This document shows positions 20,301 through 31,900 of a stretch of 64,000 bases of DNA, in pieces. Position numbers and translations under genes: made by a program. The notes under the pieces are model-generated. The model saw only the letters and a program-made list of their open reading frames with translations. It searched no databases and was not told the DNA's origin. Numbering within the stretch: position 1 is the stretch's first letter; each line of letters begins with the position of its first letter. The DNA is from Sipunculus nudus (lineage: Eukaryota; Annelida; Sipuncula; Golfingiida; Sipunculidae). Where the stretch lies: the NCBI GenBank assembly GCA_026874595.1, contig CM049314.1, forward strand, positions 11,710,729 to 11,774,728. Direction: 5' to 3'.

Positions 20301-21681
20301 CAACAAAGAACCAAACTGCTAAAACAACTGCTCGTGCCCTCTTTGATCATCTTTTGGTGCATTACGGCTTCCCAACTAGAATTCACAGTGACCAGGGTCG
20401 GAATTTCGAATCCGCACTCATTAGGAACCTCTGCAAGATTACTGGGATAAGGAAGAGTCGTACCACTCCTTATCACCCCCAAGGAAATGGGATATGCGAG
20501 CGCTTTAATAGAACTCTGCTGCAGATGAAGACCAAAAGGCCGATTGGAAATCCTACGTTCCAAGTTTGGTCCACGCCTATAATGCCACAAAGCATGAAAG
20601 TACCGGTTTTTCGCCGTTCTACCTGATGTTTGGCAGACACCCAAGACTACCTGTGGATGTGGCGCTAGGGATACATCCGGAAGAAGAAAAAGAACGATGC
20701 CCATCGGAGTTTGTACGTGATTTCCAGGAAAGGATGCTGTATGCATATGACATTGCCCGTATAGAATCCAAGAAAGCTGCTAAAAGATCGAAAGAGCGAT
20801 ATGATTTGAATGTCAGAGAAACGCTATTACACCCAGGAGATCGGGTTTTGGTAAAGAATGTCGCGTTCAAAGGGAAGCACAAACTGGCGGACCACTAGGA
20901 GAAAGAGGTTTACATCGTGGAGGAACAGCCGAATGATGAGATCCCAGTTTACGTTGTTAGAAAAGAAGATGGAAAAGGCCAGAAGAGGACCTTGCACAGA
21001 AACATGCTGCTTTCACTGGCGACAATACCACTGTTACCTGTTTGTGATCAGTCAGACTCCAAGAAACACCGGAAAAGGACCGTCTCTAGAAGAGATTCTG
21101 ATTCTGGTGAATCAGATTACGAGGATGAATCCGAGGATGATTTCATGTTGACAGAAACAGAGCTAAACCCGTCAGCATCGGAATTTGTACCACACAACGT
21201 TGACACTCAGAATAATGACACTGAAATTGACGAAAACAGACCTGATACTGCAGGAACTGGTTCGATGAGAGATGGAGATGTAGCTATTCCTGATGTTATC
21301 GAAAACTTCCCTGAAAGTGACCAATTGAGTGATTGGGCTGAAGATCAACATCATGAGCCTGAAATAACAAGTGAGACTGGAGAAATTGATGAAGAACAGC
21401 CCGACCCCATCACCCAAACTGAAGGCATGACACGTGACCCACCGATTCCTCGAGCTAGGACTACGACCTGTCAACCTGAGCGTCCATGTCCGGCCCCTCG
21501 TAGGTCTTCCAGGAATCGCAAGCCAGCTGAGAGATACAAACCTGAAGACTACAGTTTATCACATATTAGCACCACTAACCTTACAGACAAAATACACTTA
21601 CTAATGCAAGCCAAAGAGAGTTTTCCGTCCGAAATACCAACCTTGACTGCGGCCATTATTGAATTGGTTCGCAGCAGCTAG
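17207..21681 (+). pseudogene. pol polyprotein (PR-RT-RH-IN) with frameshift and stop
   Basis: In the -1 frame relative to gag, overlapping it by about 106 nt, so expression would need frameshifting; I see no clear canonical slippery heptamer. Protease: LIDTGS at 17441-17458. RT: LDLRSGYWQIDI near 18600 and CVYLDDILVFSS with YLDD at 18788-18799. RNase H: LHTDASADGLG near 19255. Integrase: HDDSGHLG with a CDRC zinc-type site (20012-20130), then CIDYL, HSDQGRNFE and NGICERFNR for the DDE core (20205-20510). The frame shifts near 20530-20545 (17207-20626 to the frame of 20566-20898), and a TAG stands at 20896-20898. The remaining frame runs to 21681 as an acidic, Ser/Pro-rich tail without a recognised chromodomain. 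Domain content is complete; the copy as read cannot make a full-length product. Confidence 0.93.
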
Positions 21682-22004
21682 TGTTTGTGGTATATTATCA
21701 ATATTGTATAGGATAAGTGATCACTTCGATGTTATTTGTGCTTGTCATTTATTATGTGATATGGTTTTTGCTGTCTTAATGTTGACCTAGCATATAGTAT
21801 GATAGTCATACATGCATGTTGTTCATGTTGTCATAACGTTGTTCGAGCATAAGGTATATCTCTATAGAAGGAATTCCTGTCGTTACAGATACGGACTGAT
21901 GTCCCAACTGATACTGATGTAAACACCATGTTTGCATACCATATTGAATAGTATGCAGAATACTATGTATGTTTGTATATTTGTTTCCGGGACGGAATTC
22001 TTTT
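21682..22004 (+). other. Untranslated tract between pol and PPT
   Basis: About 320 nt with no ORF; no envelope-like gene between pol and the 3' LTR. Confidence 0.6.
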
Positions 22005-22015
22005 AAGTGGGGGAG
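22005..22015 (+). promoter_or_regulatory. Polypurine tract
   Basis: AAGTGGGGGAG, two nt before the TGTTACGG start of the 3' LTR. Expected plus-strand primer site. Confidence 0.85.
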
Positions 22016-22017
22016 TA

Positions 22018-22673
22018 TGTTACGGTTTAATTTCATAGATCTTCACAATTCATATAACTTTGAGGTAGCTCGAACTGTTTTATTGTATTATACTAAGTTA
22101 CTCTGTGCTGCCACCTATCGTGCGTTCTATAACAGGTCACTAATTACCTGCCCGGAAGTGGTCATTCCTGATTAGCTCTTGGCCTGGTGCACATGTAACA
22201 CTTCGAGCTGTGCACACACGTTTGTACAGAACAGTTATTGTTAACAGGATTCCTAGCACAGGGTAAGTCATACGTTTAGCACATGTTATTTTATTATTAT
22301 TATATCATTTGGCTACTGTAAATAGGTATTCACACTTAACAGTCAGATATCAGTAATGAACAAGTCATTCCGTTCTCTCCAGTGTTCCATTGTTCCTACA
22401 GGTATATCTTACGACCTTCAAAGAGAACCATTACGTTATTCTTATTATTATCACCAGGACTGTATGTTCTCTATATCTCGTCTTAATGTGTATATGTCTC
22501 ATAGACATGTTGGTACCGCATAATTATTATTTGTACTATAATTGTAGAATCCACGAACGAACAAACTATTGTTCCTACTGAACCACCATCCACAACTAAA
22601 TAAACGACTATTCCTCCCAGTACTGAGTCGTTATTGTTGAGCTGCTCTCTGGTATGAGAGGGAGACGGTAACA
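22018..22673 (+). repeat. 3' LTR, complete (656 bp)
   Basis: Starts TGTTACGG and ends CGGTAACA, so the tips form the TGTTAC/GTAACA inverted repeat. The last 176 bp match the truncated 5' LTR. It is followed directly by a short (TA)n run (22674-22691). Confidence 0.92.
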
Positions 22674-22691
22674 TATATATATATATATATA

Positions 22692-24420
22692 CATTTAGTT
22701 CCACGGAGGATACTTACGAGCAAATGTGGTAATTTTGTGACTCTTTAACCACGTGATACACAAACACAAATATAGGCAAAGAAATGTTTGGAAAATGCAT
22801 TTTTTTTATATTTGATATAAGATTAAAAGATATCAGCAGTTACGTATTGCGGCAGGTTTTAATGCAATGGGAATGTTTCGTGTAAAGATTCAATTGAAAA
22901 CCATTGTGTTTTGTTCTCTGCATAAAATGTCAATTTTAGTTCACGATATTCTATATTTGTGCATGCCTTTCAATTTTCAGCAGCAATCGGTATATTGTTC
23001 AGAAATATAGCAGCTAAAGGCCACAAGGACATTTTACATGTCTATGCATCTGTTACCTCAATTTGTCTGCATGTGCATTATATCTTTTAGAGGGCTACGG
23101 GTTAGCGCCAATGCTCTGACACAGACCAGGCAGTAAATGGTAGTACAACCTTTGTCTTTGCGCCGAACTTTGTCTATCTGATATGTTTAGTGACCTGATG
23201 ATATTTTCACAAACGGCGGCAGTTGGTCAGGCAAAAAAAATAAGGCATGTAATAAAAATAAGTTAGCATGTCGAATTTCATGGCAACTAATCCCAACTAT
23301 TCCTAGGAAATCGGATCAATTAATATATAAGTTTGTCAAATTTGTTTTTCCCCCTTTTTTTTCTTTTGAGCTGGATATGAATAAATATAATATTCTCCCC
23401 GTATGTACCACTATTTCTTTTGTGCTTTAATGTCCTCCACGCACGCCACACTTTCACAATAGGGCCAGGGGATTTTCCTGCATTTCGATCTCACTGTCCC
23501 GTTAAGATCAAGGTCAGAGAGCATGTCTTGTCTTAGCCCGGAGGTTTCGTGCAACCCGCGGCCACACAGATGCAGTTTAATCTCGATTGATTCCCGCTAT
23601 CCATTATAACAAGGAATTTTACTCTCTCAGGAGGAATTAAATTCAAGCGCTAAACACATGACTATATGGATCTGCTTTCAATATTGCGAGCGCTTTTCTG
23701 CTGAATCAACCCGAGGAGCTGAGACTGCAGACACGATCGACGCAATCTGATACATTGAACTGTTTGAAATTTTACAGATGCGTATGTGACTAGTATTCAT
23801 AATAGTTCGGGGCTGATTTAGGGGAAGTTTGAGAAAGGCTGTTTAAAAGGAAGCCCTAAAACTTAAATAAATCTATGGAGGGCAGAGTGCTCACATATTT
23901 TTGGGGATCCGCAATCTCTATAGACGTTGAAACAGAAAAGTATGTACGAAGTACATCTTAAAACAGTGATATGGATACCATTAACAAACTAAATTCTGTA
24001 GTCGAACCCTACAAACCCTCGCCAGAACATCCCTATCAGTTTTCTTCTTAAGGTACCAAAGTGTGATATGAAAATCGATGAATGTTCCTTCCGTTTTTTA
24101 GACCCAAAAGTTTGAATACGCTTCTTACTACATTAAGAAAATCGCCGACTCTTACATCTTTTAAAACCAATTTAAAAACGTAAAACTTTTTTTCATCAAT
24201 ATATACCTTTTTTTCTCTAAAGTCAGAGGTACTGAGAGTACAGGGAGTAGGTTTGCCCTTCTATAGAATTTGCGCATGTTAAATAGTATCAGTTATTATT
24301 ATTGTTATTATGTAGTCATGCATAAGCACTGTCACGCTTCAGTAACACGGGTTCATATGGCGAGTGCGAAAACAAAGGAATACAATACGGTACACGGGGC
24401 AAAGTAATCGTCTTATGTAT
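22692..24420. other. No gene recognised
   Basis: Low-coding sequence between the Ty3 element and a (TA)n tract. I saw no exon-like match to the transporter, no transposase motif and no RNA gene. Confidence 0.45.
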
Positions 24421-24421
24421 G

Positions 24422-24497
<76 letters not shown>
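24422..24497. repeat. (TA)n microsatellite
   Basis: About 75 bp of TA dinucleotide with one GT interruption near 24440. Confidence 0.95.
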
Positions 24498-24499
<2 letters not shown>

Positions 24500-24930
24500 G
24501 TATGTATGTATAGTGTTGTGATCCACTGAAGTCACTGACGCACTGGGCTTGAGGGCGTCTTTGTGTTGTCAATCAGTAACGACGCACAAGCTAACTCGCC
24601 ATGGAACAAAAGGACTTCACGAGAGAAACAATATGCGAAACACACAGAAAAAATACACAGAACTCGTCAGATAACTTTTTATTGCCCTGCTCGTCAGTAT
24701 AAAATAGGGTTAACTCGCCAATTCAATCGACGCTTGTTATATTGTTATATTTTCCGTGGCCTCCGCTGGTAGCTGTAGGTGCTTCCCCACTGAAATGCGG
24801 ACTTCTTAATATAATTCACCCTCGCAAGCGGATTTACCATGGACTTTCGTTACACGCTGTGAACTTTCGTCAACTGTTTTTAATATTATTTTATAAGGAA
24901 TCCATGAAGACTATGGACTTTAGTTAAGTA

Positions 24931-25870
24931 CAGTGAACTCCCGCATGACAACCACTCCGATAACACGACCACCGCGCTAACACGACAACTTCACTTGGTC
25001 CCAGAATTGTCTAATACAAATTATCATTTAAAAAACTTCGGCAACACGACCACCCTGCTATCACGACCAACGACCACCTATTTTTGGTCCCGACCTTCAG
25101 ATGAGCCCCCGTATCAGGACCACTGGCCCGTGGCGACCGCGGCCCGTTGAGAAGTTGACTCGCTCATCGCCCAGCTTGGACTTAGAAAATTGCCCGTAAT
25201 TAATTAGCCTTATCATGACCACTGGCCCGTTGCGACCGCGGCCCGTTGAGCAGGTGACACGGTCATCGCCATGCTTGGACTTAAATAATAGCCCGTGATT
25301 AATTAGTCGGGCACGTGAGAAAGCTCGCTTTCATCTGCCCTACAATAGTTAGGCTTGTTTATAATGATCCGTTACATTGTTTGTTGGGAACGGCTGTTAG
25401 ATTAGCATTTAGCATACTAATTAAAGAGGAGTTTGGCAAACAAAACCGATCCTACACGTATACATCTAGGTGAGTAAAGTAAAACTGTGACAAATCACAT
25501 TTCAATGAACAAGCAGGAACCATAAAAATAACAATTAGAATTGGATATGTTCATTCTGTTCTCACTACCTGTTCGACATCAGACCATCTTCGTGTTAAGA
25601 CCAATGCTGTAATAATAACTTCGACGCAAACTCGTGAAAAAAGCAAACGAGCTCAGCCTCAAGATAGAACTCATCAAGACCGCCGAGACTCAGCCCGGTA
25701 CAAGTCAACTAATACTAGCCACTCAGTTTGGGATTTTAATTAAACAGGGACAACAACTTAACATATACTTGAACTACCCATAATATCGCCTGTGTTAATA
25801 TTGGCAGACTAATGTACAAGCATCTCGCTAACACGACTAACCCGCTAACACAACCACTTTGAATTTTGGA
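24931..25870 (+). mobile_element. Pogo/Tigger-like DNA transposon remnant
   Basis: Begins TA|CAGTGAACTCCCGC at 24931, typical of pogo-group termini, with subrepeats 'gataacacgaccac'. An 86-90 bp direct repeat follows (25119-25208 and 25217-25304, starting accactggcccgt). Reading from 25622 in one frame gives LSLKIELIKTAETQPGTSQL and then ATQFGI, the N-terminal CENP-B/psq-type helix-turn-helix of pogo transposases; it then decays. A second terminus-like stretch ('ctcgctaacacgactaaccc') at 25821-25850 lies in the same orientation, not inverted, so the copy is rearranged or two ends are nested. DDE catalytic core not found. Confidence 0.7.
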
Positions 25871-27064
25871 GTTTATTTTCTCAGAGACAACGCACCAACA
25901 AAGGCTAAAGTTATTTCTTTGACACAGACTTGCACCTTTGGATAAAATCAACAAAGCTTAGGACAAACATAATTAATGACTGATGGAATCTATTGATCTG
26001 AGCCCGTCCTTTCACATTTCAGCTACACGTTGCATTTCGGCGTGCAAGAACCTTCAACGACATGAACATGTCCCAGACTACCGTCAAGTGGCAACTGAAT
26101 GTCGAAGTTCGTGATGCCTTCTGAGCGTCAATTAATACAAAGCATGTTTCATAAAGTGTTACTTTTCTTAAAAAATGTAATTTCTTCAAATGATTTTCAT
26201 CGTTGATGGCTTCTCTATACATTCGTCATATTTATGATATTGTTATCACGCCAGCAATCATGATGTCTTTTTTATTCTTTTGTCGAATGAAAATATTAAC
26301 CTAAATTCGTACAACCTGTATTTTTTTTCCAAAACGTATTTTTTACAGAAAGCTACCACATAACAAAGATGAATATCCAGTAATGAAAAACCAACATTTT
26401 GAGCCTGATGAACGGACAAAATTTTGACTCACCCGCGTGACCTCACTGGCGGTGTTCCACTTTTAAGGAAGGAGTTTCCCGCTGTTTAGCGGCGTGTAGC
26501 TTCCCTGCTTTCTCACTACGCGAAGTTCTGTCTGAGCCCAAGAAGATCCATTTGGAAACCCAGATACATTTCAGTCAATCATTAAATTATGAAATTTCAG
26601 TTTAAGTGACGACTTTTTTATTTTGTGTGTATAACAAATCTTATGAGAGTGTTTTTAACTCTTAAATATCGATTAGAAGCTTATTGTCCTTATCATTGCT
26701 GATAATCAGTTTTCTTACAGCAAATATATGTATATGGGGCTAACATTTTACGATGCATCACCTTCTACATGAGCATCACATACACAACCCCTCGGCCTCC
26801 CATATGCCTTTTTGTTATATTGTGACATATAAGAACTTTAAATGTAAATCTTAAGTCCAAAGGTTAAACGAAAGAAACAATACGCTTGATGTATTTCACC
26901 ATCAAGGATATATTTATCTTTATTGCTTTCATAAGCACACAGCACGCTGATCGCATGAGCCTCAGCCACCAGCTACTTAAATATTAACTACAACAAAGTC
27001 TCTAAACATCTGTATAATTAATATAACTTTTAATCTGTTTCCTTTTAAGTCTTCCTCAGCAGAT

Positions 27065-27066
<2 letters not shown>
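25871..27066. other. No gene recognised
   Basis: AT-rich; no conserved motif, long ORF or repeat family seen. Confidence 0.4.

Positions 27067-27126
<60 letters not shown>
27067..27126. repeat. (TA)n microsatellite
   Basis: About 60 bp of uninterrupted TA. Confidence 0.95.
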
Positions 27127-27127
<1 letters not shown>

Positions 27128-27143
27128 GTTTATATATATGTCG

Positions 27144-27230
27144 AAGGCCGAATAGTTTCAGGCACGCACATAAAGCATTATTTCACGAAAAACGAAACTA
27201 GTTGACAGAACGTGGTTTTATCCGTTATCA
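27144..27230 (+). repeat. ~90-bp dispersed repeat, copy A
   Basis: Shares 'gcattatttcacgaaaaacg' and 'gacagaacgtggtttta' with 33959-34050 in the same orientation. The two copies bracket the LINE and composite repeat between them. Confidence 0.7.
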
Positions 27231-27839
27231 TTTACAAAAGTCCGTTACAAAGTTTGCCAGTACCTGTGGTGTGTACTCTCTCACGGTCCCCTGACTGTCT
27301 GAGCACCTAAACTCAGGTAAACGTATCATGAGACTGAACTGAAAACGAGGCAGGCTACAAAAACAAAAGAAGGACGGTAAATAATCTGTTTGGAAAAAAA
27401 CGCAACCTGTAAATGACTGAAAACTGAAAAGGCGCCTTGTAAAAACGGGTGACAAGGAAAGGAAAAACTGAATCAGATGAATGTAATGACCCCTGGTGGC
27501 AAACCGAAACAATATTGTATTTTGTGACTGAGTCCAACTGCCACATTCACCCCAAAAGACTTTGAATGTCGTCCCGACATTAAATACAAACAGTCATGAG
27601 TCAATGTTCTGTTAATTGTTAGTTAAACGTTATTTCTTAGTCTATAAGTACATAATGTTTATCACTACATGCCTATACAGTGATCAGCCTTTCATGTTTA
27701 ATGACCACATTTCAAACTGATAAATATTATATATTAGCAATATATACATGCAATATATACAAGCAAACGAACACGTAAGGCTTATTGGGTTTTTTATTTC
27801 ATCAAACATGATATAAACGGGTTATTTGATTTTGTGGTT

Positions 27840-30800
27840 TAGAGAACACCCAATCACCCGTGGAGAACCATGCAGGTGCTCTCTTTGCGCGTCCGGCGAC
27901 CATAGTGAATGAACTACAAGGCCAGGTTAAAGCACTTATGAAAGAAAATATAGAGCTGAACAATAAGGTAAGCATATTAGAAGACCAGTCTAGAAGGGAC
28001 AATATAGTTATTCTTGGAATACCTGAAGAAACAAATGGAAGAGAAACTTGGGGAAATGTCAGAAAATGAGGCAAGTCATGAAAGAGAAATTGAACATAGA
28101 AAAAGAGAACAACAGAGAAATTGAAATAGAAAGAGCTCACAGACATAGAACAAAGAGAGGTACAAAGGGAGAGCAATCATTGTGAAGTTTAGCAAGTACA
28201 AAACTAGACAAAAAGTATGGATAACAACAAGAAAGGAACTTCAAGGAAAGGATAGTGAGGTTAGATTTCCTGAAGATTTCAGTGAACGAGTGCGCAACAT
28301 CAGAAAGAAACTAGAATGTGCACTAGAGAAGGCTAGAAGTGATGGAAAAAATGCCCATTTGTCATCTGATAATTTGTCTATTAATGGAAAACCTTTTACA
28401 TTGCAAAACGAAATAGATTTTGTGGTACCACTCTATGCTGGATCAGAGAGAGGACAAAATAAATAACAAAGAGGCCGTGGCCTAAAGAATCAAACATCTA
28501 GAGAACTGATCTTTTCTTGCACATCTGCACAAAATCATTCGTTATCTCGAGGAGATGAAACCGACACCATATCTAAATTGTATAAAGACCATTCATTATA
28601 TGAAGAAAATTATCAAGCTTCAGAGACTATCAATGCAACAAATAAAGAAAACTTCCATTATCTTAATCTAATCACATGGAATTGTCAGGGTCATAAATAT
28701 AAAAAATCAAATGCAGAATTTAAAATATTATTGACAAATTATGACATTGTAGGACTGTGTGAGACATGAGAATTACAGGAAACTGATTTTAATGACATGT
28801 TACCAGGTTACACATGTCATGCTAAAGTACGCAAGAGGGAAAAGAAGAAAGGGAGAAATTCAGGGGGGATTTGTGTCTATGTTAGAGATAAATACGATGA
28901 AACGTATTTATAAAAAATTTCAAGATATGATTGTTATATTGATGGACAGAGATAATTTATAAACCTAATATTATTATACTGATATTTGTTTATATTACCC
29001 TGAGGGATCTCCAGTTTTTCTCAAATGGTGATCATGGTATAAATATTCTTGGAAAAAAGCTAAAATTAATAAATTCTGATTATATTAATGCAGACATAAT
29101 TATAGGAGATTTTAATGTAAGAACTGGAACAATGGAGGATTATATTACACCTTGTAGATTAGATAATCCATTTAATGAAGTAATCTGCTGTATTGATGAT
29201 AGTATAATAGAAAGATGTAATAAGGAAAAGGTAATTAATATATGGGAGACTTCTTTAAATCTGTGTATTGAACATGATTTAAAAATCCTAAATGATAGAT
29301 CAGGGAATGCTCGAAATGGACATTTTACTTGTGTATCTAACAGTGGAACCAGTACTGTTGATTATATTTTCATTACAACAAATCTTGTCAGTTATGTAAC
29401 CAATTTTGAAATTCTCAAATTTGACCTTTCTGACCACTTTCCTATTTGTTGTAGGTTTATTACTACCATGGAAAAACACATACCCGCACCTTCAACTATG
29501 CACCTGCACCCTTACCAGAGAGTTTATTGGAAGCACGACTTTGCACTTGCACAGCACAATAATTTACTAGATCAGACAGGTATCTATTTCAGTATAGAAA
29601 AACCAGTTGCTAAAAAGTATTGTAAATCCAGACCAGGCAGTAAACACATTAGAACAGATTTTAAATAAAGTGTGTTCTCCACTAGTAAAATCCCTTAAAG
29701 CACCTAAAAAATCAAAACAACCACCATAGTGGGATAAAGAATGCTTAGATTTCAGGGAACAAAAATATCTGGCATTAAATAAATTAAGAAATACAATAGG
29801 ATTGGATAATTTCCAAGAATATAAGCAGAAAAGGAAGAAATTTCAATTACTTTGTAAATAAAATAAAAACAATTATTAAACTAATTTACAAATTTCATTG
29901 TATGATGATATGCATCAACCTATATACTTTTTGGAGAAAAGTCAAAGCAGTAACCAGAGACATACCGAAATGTGCTGATATAAACAGAAACATGGCACAA
30001 TTATTTTAAAAATCTTTTGAATGTTGATGTTGTTATCAATTCCGATTTTGAGAAAACCGTTAACTCCTACCTGTTTAATCATGAACATTCCTGTGAAACT
30101 TGTACCAAAAATTATCCATTGGAATTAAATTCCGCTATCATAGAAAGAGAAATTATTTGGAGCAAAGAAAATACTTTTAATAACAAAGCACCAGGGACAG
30201 ATTGACTTGGTGTAGAAATTTATAAATGTATAAAGAATGAAATAACACCAATCTAAACTTTACTATTTAATATGATTATGACAACAGGTATATACCTAAA
30301 GAGGTGGTCAGAAGCAATATTGAATCCTATCTACAAGTCAGATAATATCAATAATACAAATAATTACAGAGGAATTGCTTTACTTCATATAACAGGTAAA
30401 CTATTTACAAAAAATAATTAGCAGTAGACTTACAAATTGGGCAGAGAAAATAATATAACGTTGTTTGTAAATCAGTCTGGGTACAGACATGGAAATTCTT
30501 CAATTGATCATATATTTACACTACTTGAAACAAAAATATTTATGTAAGGAAAGAGGTAGGATGTATTGTATTTTTGTCGATTTTAGTAAAGCTTTTGAAA
30601 GAATCCCACATAAAATTCTTAGGTATAGATTACATAAAATTGGAATTCATGGAAAATATAATTAAAGTATTGAAATCTATGTATAGCGACTTAACTTGTT
30701 CTTTAAAAACGGACAAAGGATTAACCGATTCCTTTTTATGTATTTATGGCACCAGACAAGGTTGTCTGCTAAGCCCATTATTATTTATATCTTTACCAGT

Positions 30801-31185
30801 TGTTAGTAATGATTAAAGAAGCCACAATACCAGGAATTCGAATGTCACAAGAATCCCAAGATATATTTTAGATTGTGCAGATGATATATGTATTGTTGGC
30901 GACTCAGTTGGTTGCAAACAAAATATATTGAACATATTAGAAATATTTTTGTAACCATTGGGGTATGCAAGTAAATGCAGAAAAAAAAAACAAAAGCTGT
31001 AGTATTTAAGAGGGCATGGATATTTAAACAGAATGAAAAATGGTATTTCAAAGGAAAACAATTAACTAATGTGAACCAATATAAATATCTGGGAATAATA
31101 TTTTGACATGATGTACGGAAGAAGAAAACGGGATGATCAATGAGAGAAGTTAAAACGCATAGGAAATGGATGAACAACAAGGCAA
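27840..31185 (+). mobile_element. Degenerate LINE with RRM-type ORF1, APE endonuclease and RT
   Basis: Plus strand, many stops and frameshifts. ORF1: 27860-28466 with a coiled coil, RRDNIVILGIPEE and KFSKYKTRQKV ... SERVRNIRKKL, the Transposase_22 type of LINE ORF1. Endonuclease: LNLITWNCQGHKYKKS near 28660, DIIIGDFNVRTG near 29095 and DLSDHFPICCRF near 29430. RT: NKAPGTD (30180), WSEAILNPIYKSDNINNTNN (30305), FVDFSKAFERIPHKILR (30570), GTRQGCLLSPLLF (30750) and a CADD variant of the catalytic box at 30878-30886. The end reads QYKYLGI near 31080. Neither end is sharply defined. Clade uncertain. Confidence 0.85.
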
Positions 31186-31900
31186 TCTAGACCCACCAGT
31201 GAACTGCCAAAAAGTGACTCGCGAGGGAACTTTGATGCGGTTTCCTATGCTAACAATACAGCGAAACACTGTTTCACATTGTCAGCTAGCAGGTACATTC
31301 AATTTTGGGGTACATTCAATAACTGGCAATGGTATAATACATATCTAATAAATAATACTCACAAATACTGCAAGGCAACACCAAGTCCATTCAAAAAGTT
31401 CAAATTGATAGTATCCATGTGCTTGTGGATGTCCCAGGAATTATGTGCATATTTACAGACTGGCCAGAAGCGCGCGCATCCAATGAAGTCCACGTGTACG
31501 GGAACCTTGAGAGTACGCGGCGACTAAGCTCCACATAAACCAGGTTCACGGTTGAGCGAATTCCTCGGAAACCAGGCTAGGACGTTGGCCTGTGGAAACT
31601 CTCGGTGTCCTGGGCTTTGCCTTACGAAGACACTTTTCCCCCTCACACAGTCGATCTTTTGAGAACCACAGTCCCAGTGTATTTTCTGGATAACAACAGT
31701 TTTAACATGTTGAGTGGTACCTTCAGGACGAGAAGGAAGACTTCAGTGTCCACACTTACATGAACAGCCGATGTTATCGGTTGATAAGTATATCCCCTCA
31801 ATCCAGAAATGGACACATCACGGCGAAAGAATATTAGTTACACTGACTGTTGTTTCACTTATTAGCGTCTGCATAAAGACGTAACTGGCATGGTAATGAA
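31186..31900. other. No gene recognised
   Basis: Mixed composition with short ORFs only. Could be LINE 3' UTR at its start. Confidence 0.4.

Larger units (their letters stand above)
13570..22673 (+). mobile_element. Ty3/gypsy LTR retrotransposon, 5'-truncated and coding-defective
   Basis: Order LTR(partial)-PBS-leader-gag-pol-PPT-LTR on the plus strand, about 9.1 kb. Domain order protease, RT, RNase H, integrase is that of Ty3/gypsy (Metaviridae). No envelope gene is seen. The 176 bp shared by the two LTRs differ at 2 positions (direct count), which points to a recent insertion. Even so, gag has a TAA, pol has one frameshift and one TAG, and the first ~480 bp of the 5' LTR are missing. Base composition is clearly less AT-rich than the flanks. 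The target duplication cannot be checked because the 5' boundary is lost. Confidence 0.95.

Noticed and set aside
20258-20746. 162-codon minus-strand ORF over the integrase region
   Set aside because: Shadow of pol in the antisense frame.
24339-24572. ORFs coding for long Tyr-Ile runs here and at 39508, 43207, 46180, 49456, 49523 and 54938
   Set aside because: They are translations of (TA)n microsatellites.
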